Positions 38,401 to 62,208 are shown, numbered from the stretch's first letter. The stretch is 64,000 bases of DNA from Stichopus chloronotus (GCA_021234535.1 CM037850.1:21192446-21256445), one strand, 5' to 3'. Translations and numbers: made by a program. Notes: generated by a model from the letters alone, not told the origin.

Positions 38401-39120
38401 TAATTGTCTCTTTCATGTACTATTAAAATATCAGGAAAACAATATCGAATCATTAACAAATATTACTTTATTTTTTCATTTCGAGATAATTGCTCCACTA
38501 TTCCTAGCATTCAGAATTATAAAGTGAAGCAAATTAGCACGTTTTCTATGAAAAGAGCACATTCTGTGAAAAGTGGTTAAGTACAAAAGCCACAGGATAA
38601 TAAAAATCATATTTTGGTTTTCAGACAATTCATAACTAAGAAATGAAAATATTGATTATCTTGACGTAACTGGTTAAGTGAAGGGCATTAGAAATATCAA
38701 ATACTCCTCATGAAAGTAGAATGAATTTCTTTGCAATTACTGTACTTTACAATACAAAATTTGATTGACGTAAATAATACCTACAAAGTTAAAGTTAATG
38801 GATATCCCACTCCCAGAAGTTGTAATATATGCTAAGTAGGAATAGATCTTGTGTAGTCCGTTTTGCAGAAACTCCCTCAGATGTTGTTTGCACAGTCCCA
38901 CTGATAACAGAACACACACTAGATGTCCTTATTGCCAGCTGATTGCAAGAATAGCCTAAAAATAGGGAACAAACTGGAACACTAGCTATCATCAGTCCAT
39001 AACTTAGCAAGATCAACGCAAGCATTTTTGGTGTAGTAAATATTGGATTTGCAAATTATTTTATAATTTCATACTTTATAAGTATGTTGGCACCGCAAGC
39101 AAAGAATAATATAATTGGCT
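35460..39120. other. intergenic, no gene recognised; minor repeats
   Basis: Nothing recognisable as an exon on either strand. An A run lies at 36442-36460. A small tandem repeat built on 'cttcaatgagacgag' lies at 37335-37392. From 37690 to 38470 the words 'aatatcagaaaa' and 'ttaaatgttg' recur loosely and may mark an old tandem repeat. Confidence 0.4.
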
Positions 39121-39125
39121 GTGAT

Positions 39126-50215
<11,090 letters not shown>

Positions 50216-50747
50216 TATTAACTTTTCAAATCCCTGCACAAAGTTAAAAAAAACAAAAAAGCTGTTAAGATAAGTTCTACTAAAACGAAAATTAAGTAAC
50301 CCACGTTTTGAGAGACACTGCTGTTGAACTGCTGTTGTAATATATCATAAATATCATAAATACGTCGCACACACCCATATTTGTCACAATATACTGCCAC
50401 TAAGTACCATACCCTAACGGGTTATGGATATGTTGGATCACACATGTCGCCGATGTATTTTTCTATCTCTTCAATTTAAATAAACGATGTTTGAAAATTT
50501 AATGTTTACCATATGTTCCTTGTTGGTTTCCCAAGAGCTTAGTTCATCCAATATAACAGACCCAGATCGGGCACATTGGATTCTACACTAACGTGCACCT
50601 CTCCCCCACAGTTTGAAGAGGTCATAAGATCATCACGAATAGTTAAATAAAACACCATATCTTAGAGATGTTTGCAAAGTTTGGGTGAAAGGTAAGCACT
50701 GCACTGGGTCTGTCGGGAGATTCTCAGGTAAACAGTGACAAAAAGGA

Positions 50748-50918
50748 ATTCTCTCCTACGAGGAAAATCTCAGCTTGAAACAGTGATGCGGTGGCCTCTT
50801 TAAAAGCAAGAAAGTCTACCCAACCGTAGACACTCCCCTGGATATTTGTGAGTATGAGACACTAATAAAATCGTCACTGGTGTCAAGGGTCTCCTTCGTG
50901 TAACTCCATCGTTAACTT
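50748..50918 (-). pseudogene. decayed duplicate of SLC22 coding exon 1
   Basis: It aligns with the first ~60 codons of exon 1 (about 50036-50226) in order and orientation: 'cagtgatgcggtgg', 'ctggatatt', 'actaataaaat' and 'aactccatcgttaactt'. Small deletions remove the frame (the equivalent of MELDEALEATRPL ends after a few codons). It lies ~530 bp upstream of the functional exon. No intact splice donor was found. It is a non-functional partial duplication. Confidence 0.8.
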
Positions 50919-51212
50919 AATAGTCCAACAACGTTGTTGTTCTGAAGACTCTATGAAAACGGTCTCAGATATTTGGGTTCGATATATTTTACGGCATATA
51001 CATAAATTAGGAGATCGGCGAAACATAAACATATTTTGTCTGTAGATGAAATACTAACTCAAAGGTCATTCAATTGCAAACTCGTTGAAAGACGGATTCT
51101 CTAAATGGTATTTTAAGATAAAACACACACTCCAAGTTCACCAAAACAGGATTTGCTATAAACATGCCATGTAAAGACTGATCTCAGAAAAGTTAAATTT
51201 TATAACTTTTAC

Positions 51213-52541
51213 CTAAACTTTTCGACTATTCGGAGGCTTTATCAATATTATCACACCTCTACTCAGATTGTTACCATGTGCGAAAAAGATTTTTCCACCC
51301 CATTCATTTAACCAAACTCTTTCATCAGAAATCGTAGAATGTGTTTCTTGCAGAAAAATGAAGCAATAATTATTTCTATAGAAAAATGCAAAAAGTTTTC
51401 TACGCTTTCTATTATCTCTTAATCCCCTGGTATTATAAGTACAGAATTTAGACATGTAGCAAACGAGGAATACTAAACACTTATATGTGAAACACAATCT
51501 CAGACACCCATAATTGGTCGCAAAGGAACTGTAATAAAGTATGTTTGCACCCAGGTTTAAAAACAGATGGACACTTAAGTAGCAGTTATGATACACAATT
51601 CTACAAATGCATAGAGATACGTTTTGCAGTACGTTTCACTGGACGCTACAATGCATAAAATTTAACGAGATGAATACAAGAAGTGAACAATAAGGGAGAG
51701 AAAAAGTAAAGAGAGAAAAGAGGAAAAAAAAACCAAAGTTAAAAGTCCCAACCACTGGGTATGAGACAAAGGGACCGTGCGGACTAGCCGGACCCAGAAA
51801 ATCTGACACTTCTCCAAACACAAGAGAAGGAGTAAAGGAATATCGCTGCCGAACAGGGGAATCCAGAATTCAGTGAGATGGGAAAAAGATGAGTAACGAT
51901 GTCAGTTATGATTGAGATGGTGTCTGTCTAAAGACGTAAGTTCTTCGTGAACTATCACGCCACTTTCCCGCTGAGAATCTCCACTTGATACCTTCACCTG
52001 GCTGCTAAATTTACGTTTCTCTTGTAGGTCGGTCTTAGTTAGATCGTCAAGGATAAAATAGCCTTTGTTCTGTAACTTGGTACGTTGCTGCTTTAAGGCG
52101 ATCAACTTGTCCTAGTAAAAGGACATTTTCACCAGCAAGTGTCTGGGGCGGGATGAAACCACTCTACCGTCTCTGTAGGCCATTTCAATCTTAGCGTCAG
52201 GTACACAAACTTCTCCCAAAACTTTCTTTGCAATTTCCAGACAGTTTTCGCCATCTTGAAAGGGAAAGCCTACAATTCGGATGTTGCTTCTTCTCGAGAA
52301 GCGTTCCTGAACGTTGATTGCAGCTTTACATTGCTGATTTTCCCTTTCTAACTCCTCTACTTCTCTTTCTAGAGTTTTGATCTTGTTCACGTGTACACTT
52401 TCTTTCTCTTCAAGATCGCCAACTCTTTTACTCAAGAAATCAACTGCTTTTCCTAATTCTCCATCTATTCTCATCAACTCTTCTCTGATTCGTTTTAAGT
52501 CTCTTCCTATTTTCTTAAGGGAAGAATCGACCGTAGACTTG
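51213..52541 (-). mobile_element. rearranged L1-like LINE: ORF1 plus the start of ORF2
   Basis: Minus strand. From 52541 down, an ORF1-type protein: a coiled coil (LSKRVGDLEEKE, LEREVEELERENQQC), the RNA-binding segment SRRSNIRIVGFPFQDGE, and a C-terminal part (LLVKMSFY, one in-frame TAG at 52112, then LIALKQQRTKLQNKGYFI) ending near 51902. ORF2 begins near 51457 with the apurinic-type endonuclease start (FCTYNTRGLRDNRKRRKL, FLQETHSTISDERVWLNEWG) and stops after ~80 codons at 51213. Reverse transcriptase is absent. Loss of the 3' half is unusual, since LINE copies normally lose the 5' end. Its ORF1 N-terminus is cut off by the ATT repeat. Dead element. Confidence 0.85.
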
Positions 52542-52560
52542 AGCTATTACTATTATTTTT

Positions 52561-52580
52561 ATCATTATCATTACCATTAC

Positions 52581-52617
<37 letters not shown>
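52561..52617. repeat. (ATT)n tract, 3' side of the restriction-endonuclease-type LINE
   Basis: Read on the minus strand this is the (AAT)n tail that directly follows the element's last unique bases at 52618. It also touches the L1-like element on its other side. Confidence 0.9.
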
Positions 52618-52618
<1 letters not shown>

Positions 52619-54382
52619 TTTCACAACCTCTCCGTCGGACTTCATTTTTTGCGTCTTCTTCTCACGCCTCGGGGTCCTACCCGGATCCTGGGAGGTCGAG
52701 CACTCGTCTCAGAATGTGGGCACTTCCCAGTAATGTTGTTTTTATCAGGGGTCTAACTTCATGGTTGCCTGGTATCTGACCCAAGTATGCCTCCAGGTTA
52801 TTGGTGATGGCTCCTAGTGCTCCGACCACCACGGGGACAACTTTTGCCCTGACATTCCACATCCTCTGTACCTCAAGTCTTAAGTCCTGGTATTTTTCTA
52901 TTTTTTCTCTTTCTTTCTCATTTATGTGGGTATCATTGGGTACGGCCACATCTACTATTGTTGCTTGTTTGGCCGTCTTGTCCATTATTACCAGGTCTGG
53001 TCTTCTCGCAGGGATTACTCTATCTGTTCGAACTTCGAAGTCCCAGAGGATCTTGGTTTTATCATTTTCTTCGGTCGGGTTGGGCTTGTGGAGCCATGTG
53101 TTACTGTGTTCCGTCTGTATTCCATAGTGCTGACACACTTTATGGTGGAGGACTGGTGCGATGTTGTCATGTCTGGTTTTGTAGAGGCTTCCGGCAATCT
53201 TAGGGCAAGCAGTCGTTCTATGGGCGACGTCTCATCCTTCTCTCCACACATTCTGCACAATGGGTCTGTTGTTGTGTGGAGTATTTTGGCCTGATGGCAC
53301 TTAGTATTTAGGGCTTGGTCTTGAGCAGCCGTTATGAGTGCCTCAGTTTCAATTTTCAGCCCCGTGCTGTCTTTCAGCCATCGGTAGGTGTTTTCCATGG
53401 CCGTGATCTGTGGGACTTGTCTGCGATATTGGCCATGGAGCAGCTTCGTCGACCACTTTTCTTCATATTGTTTTTTCCAATCTGTCATGGCTACTTTCTT
53501 TGGTTTGTTATTTGTTAGTACATTATTTTGCCATACAGCCTCTATCAATGGATCTGAGTTCTTGGCTTCCATGATGTATTCCTGGAGGCCGGCACACTGG
53601 AATGTCACAGAGGCTGCGACTTCTCTCAGACCCCTTCCACCATTCTTTCTTGGAGTGTACAGACGGTGCACATCAGCCTCAGGGTGTAGTCCGCCATACA
53701 TTGTGAGTGTCTTTCTTGTCTTCCTGTCGAGTTCTGCCAGCTCATTTTGAGACCAGTTTATTATGCCTGCCGTGTAAGTGATCACAGGTAGGGCATATGC
53801 GTTGATTGCATCTGTTTTATTCCGTCCATTTAGCCTGGACTTCAGTACTTGTCTCAGCCTTTTCCTGTATGTTGCCGATGCCTTGTCCTTGACCATCTTT
53901 TCTTTGTTTTCCATATTCTGGAGTATGTCCAGGTATTTATATCCTTCATTCAGGTCGGCATCCCTGATCTTTCCCATGTCAAGGTCAAGCCCATCGGTCA
54001 GCCTGATTTTTCCTCTGACGATGACCTGCCTGGCACATTTATCGAGCCCGAACTCCATCTTGATGTCGATGGTGAATATCCGGACCGTTTCTACTAGTGC
54101 CGTCAAATCCTTTTCATTTTTGGCGTATAGTTTGAGGTCATCCATATACAGGAGGTGGTTGATTTTATGGCCTGTCTTGAGTGTATACCCTTGCTTGGCC
54201 TTACGAAGCATGTAACTCAAGGGATTGAGGGCTACACAGAACAGGAGTGGTGAGAGCGCATCCCCCTGGAATATGCCGCACTTGATCTTAATGTTGGTGA
54301 GATGTTCTCCTCCGCAAGTTAGAGCGGTGTTCCAGTTCTTCATTGACATCTCTATGAGCCTCGTGACCTTAGGGTCGACCCG
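52618..54382 (-). mobile_element. 5'-truncated non-LTR retrotransposon with restriction-like endonuclease (R2/R4-type)
   Basis: Minus strand, from 54382 down. The copy begins inside the reverse transcriptase and keeps motif B (QGDALSPLLFC) and the catalytic strand (LLYMDDLKLY). After the thumb region there is a zinc knuckle (CRMCGEKDET), then the endonuclease domain (RRPDLVIMDK, ATIVDVAVP; the PD..D..K style of R2/R4-like elements), and a conserved tail (VVPVVVGALGAITNNLEAYL) ending in a stop at 52677. A frameshift near 53225, just after the zinc knuckle, splits it into a 444-codon and a 153-codon frame; past it the third frame resumes with HRTTACPKIAGSLYKTRHDN-like sequence. ATT repeats flank both ends. 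R4/Dong-like elements are known for insertion into TAA repeats, which fits. Inactive because of truncation and frameshift. Confidence 0.9.
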
Positions 54383-54487
54383 ATAATATTATTACTATTA
54401 TCATTATTAGTGGTAGTAGTATTAATATTATCATTATTATTATTACTATTATTGTTATTATTATTATTATTATTGATATCATTATTT
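54383..54487. repeat. imperfect (ATT)n tract, 5' side of the retrotransposon
   Basis: Mostly 'attatt' words with interruptions, directly abutting the truncated 5' end of the element at 54382. Together with 52561-52617 it suggests one ATT repeat split by the insertion. Confidence 0.85.
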
Positions 54488-54544
54488 TAGGAAACCAGCT
54501 CAATCAGCTCAACCAGCTTAATCTGCAAAAAACATTGTAAACAC

Positions 54545-55020
54545 AATATCTCTAGGAGAGTTACCTTGACTGACGTCATACTTAATGCATAGATTGTATT
54601 GTATGATTGTATGAAAAATCCGTTTTGTTTTTAGTGAAGGTCAAAGGTCATTTGAAGTCACCATAGTTCAAACTGTGGATAATATCTCCAGGATAATGTT
54701 GACTGATGTCATACTTGATGTGTGGTTTGGCCATACTTTTTCATACAACATACTTTCATACTTTTTCATACTTTTTTCATACTTTGCTTGTCTATCGCTC
54801 ATATTCACAAGTTTAGTATTCAGTAGTCAAAAACTTGTAAACACTCTATCTCTTTGTAAGCTGTTTCATACTTAAAATGCTATTGACCATGTTGAATGGA
54901 TGATTTCTATCAATAGTTGCACCTTTATACTTTAAGAGGAAGTGAAAGGTCATTTGGGCTTAAAGGCGTATTAATATGGTTTTTCAAAAACAGTGAGTGT
55001 AGTTAATCTCATACTTGTCA
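54545..55020. repeat. degenerate ~140-150 bp repeat containing AGGTCA direct repeats
   Basis: Units start with 'aatatctc.agga' and 'gactgatgtcatacttgatg'-like sequence near 54546, 54681, 54845 and 54993. One copy contains 'aaggtcaaaggtcatttg' (54638-54655), a perfect AGGTCA direct repeat with one-base spacing; a second at about 54944-54957 keeps only one half-site ('aaaggtcatttg'). Short 'ttttcatac' runs expand the second copy. Probably a dispersed element. Confidence 0.6.
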
Positions 55021-55024
55021 TGTG

Positions 55025-56555
55025 GGTACTTTGTGTTTCTTTTAATATAACCATCTGGCAAGGAATCACAGAGTCTTTTGGCTCTCTGGTTTATGATATT
55101 TCTTGAACTCTGCAAAGCTAGAAACACATTAGTTCATTTTTGCAACAGCGCCACAGCCAAGCGAGCCTAGAAATTACTGCTTCACCAAGTAAACAAAAAT
55201 TGTAACTAAGGCTGTACATATATTCCTGAGTAGAGTTCACAAGATTGTAAAAACAAAGCTGCCAAAGGTAACACAATGGATAAAGTGGACAGGCAGATTA
55301 AGGTTGAAATTTCCTTTCGAAACCTTCCTCTTGTTAGATATCATGCCTAGTAGTACAACAGCTGGGATCAGGGTCCAAGAAAATGTTTCAGAATAAGACG
55401 TTTCCATGTCCGGACTACCGTGCAAGTCATCAGTGAGACGTTTTACTTCTCTATTTGACATATGATGCTATTTCGTACAGATGTCAATCATTATAACATA
55501 CGCTATGAGAGACAATTTGTGATTAAAAGTTTGTAATCATTTTAAGTAAGCTGACATTTTGCACTACACAATCAACATAATTGAAGGTGCAATTTTGGAC
55601 GGCTCAAGCCACAGAATTGGAGTTGGAGTTTTAAGTGTTTTTAATACTATGTTTGAGAAGAAATACATCATTCTTATTAACGTTTTGTTGATACTTTCGT
55701 CTGTAATCTGCAAGTCTCGGCAGAAAGAGAAGGCTTCTTAAGTGACATCATGTGGTACTTGAAATCTAAAGGGGGTCTACGGATGTATCAAAAACATCAT
55801 ACTCAAGATGGAAATATTTACAAACAATACGAAAAGAGGTACAAATTTAATCAGTCACTCAAATTTTAGAGAAACTTATACCCAGAGATACATGGACGTG
55901 ATTTTGTTCAGGGGATATGTTCTAACTTCCAGGTGCAAACATGACATAGTGATATTGTAAAATATAATATAAAAAGAAAAAAAGATCGGTAGTTATAAAG
56001 ATTTTAAGTATTACGGTAGATCAATGTATTCATCACATTCTTTAATTTGATTTTTTTTTTTTTTTTGAAATAATTTTACTGATCTGCACAGAAGGCTCTA
56101 CTGTATAAAATCCCAGAATATAAATAATACCGTCAAATGTGGGCAACTTGATATGTAATGGCGACTAATGGCGATAAAATATATGAGCCATATGATTTCC
56201 GGTTGGCCACACTGATATTTCCACAACTACTCAATATCCTGGTTAATGCCAAAGTTAATTCCATAGTAGACGAAGACTAATATTAAAGTTAGAAATTTAA
56301 ATTCATTCCTAAGGAAATACGTAGGATAGTTTGAAATTGTCTTTCTAGAAAATTCTTAGAAGTTTTTGCTCCCTGTAAGGGAAAAGTAGTTGATCTGTCC
56401 AGGACACAATGGTCTGCAAAGGAGTTCATTCTTTCTTCTTGGTTATAAAATCTGCTGGAAGACCTACTATTTTATTGTCTATTCTTTTGTAACATATTCA
56501 ACATTTAAAGATTGAATCCTATACAATCAATAAAGAATCACAGTGGAATATTCAG
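55025..56555. other. no gene recognised
   Basis: A 74-codon minus-strand frame (55461-55237) and a 60-codon plus-strand frame (55559-55741) have slightly protein-like composition, but I recognise neither and see no matching exons nearby. A T run sits at 56049-56066. Confidence 0.35.
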
Positions 56556-56559
56556 GGAT

Positions 56560-57000
56560 CGTATTCATTCCTTCTACCTATGGACAAACTTGGCTGAATG
56601 CTTTCATTTCATTTTCATTGGTGGAGCTCATAGCATGTATTTGTTTATATGTACATATCACATATAGATATACATATTTTTACAAACTCTGATACGTACA
56701 GAATCAATCGGCTTTTCAGAGGTTTTATTCGGTCCTTACTTATAGACCAACTTGGTGGAAAGCTTTCACTTCATATTCATTAGTAATGCTCATAGAATGT
56801 ACATTAATTAAAGAAACTAATAGCACATTAGTTCGACTTACAGCATATTAATAATTGGGTTTATGGCAAACATATTAATTAGCGGGAAATGTAGCATATA
56901 CCTAGTGGCGTTTACAACATGCATATTAAGTGGTTTTGCCAAATATATTAATTAGTGGGAGTTATAGCATTACATAGTAATTAACTGCCTTACATAGTGA
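56560..57000. repeat. two small tandem duplications
   Basis: A ~165 bp unit ('ttcattccttctacctatgg', 'ttggctgaatgctttcattt') recurs at about 56725 with substitutions. From 56840 to 57000 'catattaattagtgggagtt'-like words repeat three times. Confidence 0.65.
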
Positions 57001-57910
57001 ATAATTCCTACATTTCAAATTATTATCACAAGAAGCAGGTAAGCATTACATTAGGTTAAAAATGTTTTCATGAAATATTTCTAAGGTTCAATCAAGCACA
57101 CCTATAAAAGAGATGTCATGAAATGTTCATAAATGTGAATGAATAAAGTAGTGATATGTTACATAACATAGTCAGAGATTAGTTTTGAGTCAGTATGGCC
57201 CATTTGAGAGTTCATCCAATTACCTATTGATCCAAATCTTGTAAACAACATTTGATTGAACATTGGTTCAACATTTAAGTCTGCTTGATTAAGTCTGTGA
57301 AAACGAAGGTAGCAGATTTTTACCTATGCCGGGGATCCTTGAAGTTCATATTATAGCATGAGTAGATCTGCCAGAGAGAGGGATAGATAGTGTGAATGAG
57401 TAGTCTAGAAGGGAGAGCCACATACATATGTTAGTCTATGGGTCAATGTGTAAAGAAAAAGAGCACAGTGAATTAAATTTGTAGCGGTCAAGTGTAGCAA
57501 GCTCATGCTGTTTTAACCCTGCAGGCATAATGTTCTGCTTTTGTTCTGTAAACCAGGTTGATAAGCACATGCAAATAAGCACATGTGTGTGTGGTAACTT
57601 GTTCACCAAATATCTCACGATATGTATGTTTACTCACCAAATCTCTCAGAGTATTTGCCATGGTGCGTGGTTGAACAGAAGGTTTATACCCAATGAAGAA
57701 TCGGCTGTTGATTAATTCTGAAGTTACCCGGAAGTACCGTTCGAAGTTAAACGTAAGGGTAGCATTTATTCCAGCATTTTTACACTTGCAGTTTCCTTTA
57801 TTCTTATCCTCCCTTATATCACCCGCACTTTCTAGGAGTGTACCTGATTAAAGACAACCCCGTCCGAACGGCCAATACTTTGGTGGATAAAAGGATGATT
57901 ACATATTTTG
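57001..57910. other. no gene recognised
   Basis: AT-rich sequence with a small TG-rich patch near 57582-57596. No recognisable exon. Confidence 0.35.
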
Positions 57911-57914
57911 AGAG

Positions 57915-58035
57915 GGAGTTGGATATTTTGTACTTAGTTGGATATTTTGTACATGTGCGTGGTAACTTTTTGCACTTATACATGTGTGTGGTACCTTTTT
58001 GTACTTATGGGTTGGATATTTTGTACTTACTTCAA
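57915..58035. repeat. short TTGGATATTTTGTACTTA tandem repeat
   Basis: 'ttggatattttgtac' occurs three times (57920, 57940, 58013), with two related 'gtggtaactttttgcactta' blocks between. Confidence 0.75.
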
Positions 58036-58039
58036 ACTA

Positions 58040-61000
58040 GACAAAAGTTATGCACGAGTTATCTATTGTCATTTCACACTATTTTACAATAGTAACGTGA
58101 GGAAGATATTAGGAGATTCATGGGGACTTTTTTGTGAAATTTAAAAAAAAAAATAAAAACCGATCGAAAGATTTCATCTTATGGTAGAAGAAATTTTAAC
58201 ATTGATGCACTATTTAGGCAACTAGTTTACACAATATTATTTAGCTAATGTTAAGAACCAGTATATCCAGACCTCGGTTGGAATCAGACACAATAGATGT
58301 TGCAAATAGTGTTACCCTTAGGTGTGACACTTTGTTATACTTAGGATGTGCTTTCGAGGCCTTTTTATTATCAACTTTGTCATAGTTTGCTTAAATCTGC
58401 CTTTACTTCATGTAAATTTAGGCAAAATGTAATTAAATCGCTTTGCGTTAATTTCTCCCTGTTGACACCATGTTATAAAGCAATGTGTCGTGACGCGAAT
58501 GATTTTAGTCACTCACTGTGAATCAATCCAAATTAAAAAAAAATAATAAAGTAGAAAAACACACCGTTATCGGTTTCAACCAAGTTAGAGACAGTCAACT
58601 TGCACTTGCAGCAAAATATATCCTCATTGATTGACCTTTTCTTCCTGTAGTCTTCTAGAGCGCTGGTCATGTGACTTGGTTTAATATCATTTTGCCCTGC
58701 ACTGATTTGTTGATTGAGTAGCTCATTTTGAATTCTTTGCTAACCATGAGCCACGAAATTGTCTTAGTCAAAGTTTGATCATTTGTGACCCATTTCTCTG
58801 TATTCTTAAAATCTTCATCCTCTTTTACTTCAATCTTCTTGTTTTGGTATTACCCTCATTTTCATCTACCACCTTCACTTGTTTTCAGACTATGAAGTGA
58901 TCTAGGGCATTTTATTATTTTTTTTTTAATTTATGGAGTAAATTATTTTTTTAACTAATGGATCATGCAATATTTCATGGTATCTGAGAAACTTAATGGC
59001 AAATCTGCTATAGAACTTCTTGGCTGAACCTTCCAAACTGACCTCAGCAGCACCATGCCTGATGCTTCAATTCCATACAAGTGATAGTAACGTGGACGCA
59101 GCAACCGGAATATCGAAAATAAATGGCAACGTGAAACTACAAATGAAAGACGATAGCAAGCACAAGATATGAATATCGTCGCTGAAAGTATGAGCAACGA
59201 AACGCCCCCACTTTCCCACCGAGTCTACTGTTAAGGTTGATATTGGCCGTCCAAGCCTTCGCTACACCTTTCTTCGCCTTCTAATTTTCTTATAACCTAC
59301 CTGATTATATTTCATCCTTAGCGATGTACAATCCTTAACATTGTCTAGTTGCGTTATATCACATATCTGATATCATTATATGAACTGCCATCAACGTCTT
59401 CATCACTACTGCAATCAAGTAATCAATCTTTGTTCTTATTCCATTGATTTCACTCTCAACCTCCTTGATGCCGGTCCATAAGATGCAGCAATTTTGATCA
59501 TTATGAACGTCGGCAGGATGTTTATCAAAAATTATTTACCATCCACAGTGTAGTAATTCCAATAAACTACCAGTGAAGTCCTCCAATCCTCATAACCAGG
59601 CATCATTTAACGTTAGCATTTGCATGCAATATAAAGTTGGGTCCACGAAAGCTGGAATAAGACAAAGGTAAAACCTTTATCACATTGCTTGAAACAAAAA
59701 TCTATGCTTGCAAGTAATCTCCATCGTTCTATCTCCTATGAGGAATAAAATAATAGATTTGCAAAAAAGGTTTTTTTCCTCATTCTAGGATGATAATTTA
59801 CTCACAATTCACTCACTACCCTTCATCCTGAGAAGCTCAGAATAGTCGATAGTATAAGATATTTTTTGTCTCCTGTTTGTAGAACAAACCGTATTTTCTA
59901 AGTTGATGTAACTGGGTTTAACTGGGGATATAACTTATACATATTTCCAAGAAACTTGCAAAGGTTAAGACAATGTCGTTTATAGCGTTACGCACAATAC
60001 TTGCAAGACCGAGTGACTCACGGCATATCGTGATGTTAATATTAAGCGGCAGTTAAAGTACCGGCACACTTGAAAACACCATATAGTAGCTATTTGATTT
60101 TGCATGTAACCTACACCGCCACTATGACTCACATGATGTTACATTGTTACGCTCTCAATCAGTTACAATACGTATCCACGATAATTGGAAATTTAGTTTA
60201 TCTGATATTTACAGGGTAGCCAAACGAGCATAATAAAATTGAAGCGTCATCTATGCTAACCAAGCCTTTCCTAAAACTTCAAACGAATGCACCAGCGATT
60301 TACAATACATTGCTTAGAATGACTACATCAAGCCAACACTAATTCATTGTTTGTAAGCCCAAGTGATTCCATTCAAATGACTCACAATGAATATCAGTGT
60401 AAGCAGAGGAGCATGAACAATGAATTTTTCCAAACGATTGCCACAATATATGAATCTTGAACTGCATGCAAACAAGACAGTGTGGCTTTGATCTAAAGCA
60501 GATTCTACCCAATGGAATTTAGAGTGTACCAAATAGTGCACATTGATAATCATTAACAGCAAGGAATTGTTTTCAAGCATCTGATGTGTGAATCAATATC
60601 TATACGTTAAAGCTTCTGCACATTCCACGACTTACTCAATCCAGTATATCCTTTGAGAAATAATGTTATCTTTCTTTTACAGTGTTAAGAGTAGGAAACC
60701 GTCTCCATAAAGCCTACTATAGCCAAAAATCTGGAAACAGTCCGTCTCAAATGCCGCAAAGAAACAATTCTGTCATAAGTCATTTAAAAGACTTTCAAGT
60801 ATCTTAAAGTATGATACTGCCGACTAATGTGTGTTCCTATTTTGATTTCGTTCATCGGTGCTTTGTTTTCTCTCTCTCTATTATCATGTCTAAGCATCTT
60901 TCTCTTAACATTCTATTCATTTATTATTTTGTATCATTTGTTTCTTTTGGGAATGGTATCGCTTAGCAGTGTTTGTCTTTTCAAGATATGTATATTTGGT

Positions 61001-62205
61001 TATATTGTTTCATACACCCGAACGTTTTTGTTGTTTTCTGCTAGCCTCGTGATGGTTGAAATAAAGTTACTTATGACAAACTCAAATTGAAATAAATGTC
61101 AACATTCCCTTGGTTCCCGTAGCTATAATGCATTAATGTGGATGTAGGCGATGTGATGGCTCATGATATGTTGCCATGTGTGTTGGTCATACTTGTTTTA
61201 CAAATTTTACCTGAAGTCGTGATTGGTCTGAAGAATTGTGACGTATACATCACGAAGTGAGGAAAACAGCAAATGACGGTGGAAATGCTGTAAACAAAAT
61301 CATTTTCCTCAACAACTCGCTCAGTACATGACAACTGACTTAAAATGTACATGGCAGGTACATCCACATATATATGTTAAGTGTTCAATATTGAGCTCAG
61401 GGAAATTATCCATAGACTGAAAACCTTCTAAACGGTGAGTGTCAAATCTAAGACATGCAGACAGACAAATCTCATATCAGATCATCAAGAGTCTTCCCAA
61501 TTGATTATGTGTTGTAGGACAATCTTAGCAGGGATACCATACAATATAAGCTTTACATAAATAATTAGATATATCATTCACCTTCAAAACGGGAAAAGAA
61601 TCAATATGAAAAGTGACAATATGCCCACGCAGCCTATTATTCACAAATGACCTCAATTCCACTTTTCAAAACAAAGATGAATCACTGTACAAGTTTAGTC
61701 AGTATTTCACGATGACAGTAAGGCAGTTGTCACATCACGGCAATGGTGTCAGTACAGATATTGCCAACGTATCGTGATCACACTTTTGTTTTACTTCTTT
61801 TCGCATTAAAGAAGTAACTAAAATTAACTAATTAAAATTAACTTGATAAATATCGAAAAATGATTTAGATGTTGTTCATTTTTAGTCCCCCTAGTAATAT
61901 ACTATATATCAAATTGCAGTCACCCAAGTGACACAGAAATCCCTGACTTTTGAGGGGTATTACACAGCGATTTTTTTTTTTTTGTATTAAAAAAACTTTT
62001 ATACCAATACCAAATATGGCTGTCCCCTTCTGTCACCGCCAAACGTTCTTTCAGAAAACCCACTGAAGCAAGGTCAGCCAGTGCAAAGGTTTGCAACCAA
62101 ACTTGTACACCCATGGAGGTTGAACAATAACAAAATCATATTGCGTATGAACAAGTTTATCACAGTCAATACTCATAAACGATCTTGTAAGTCAAGATAT
62201 CAAAT
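58040..62205. other. no gene recognised; upstream region of the CLCA-type gene
   Basis: About 4 kb without a recognisable exon, RNA gene or long repeat on either strand. Homopolymer T or A runs are scattered (58141-58152, 58916-58927, 61971-61983). The last few hundred bases before 62209 should contain the CLCA promoter, but no convincing TATA box is seen. Confidence 0.4.
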
Positions 62206-62208
62206 ACG

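Noticed and set aside
53778..54215. 145-codon plus-strand open frame
   Set aside because: Antisense shadow of the retrotransposon reverse transcriptase.
55237..55461. 74-codon minus-strand open frame with a hydrophobic stretch
   Set aside because: Slightly protein-like, but no family recognised, no second exon and no promoter context; left as unsupported.
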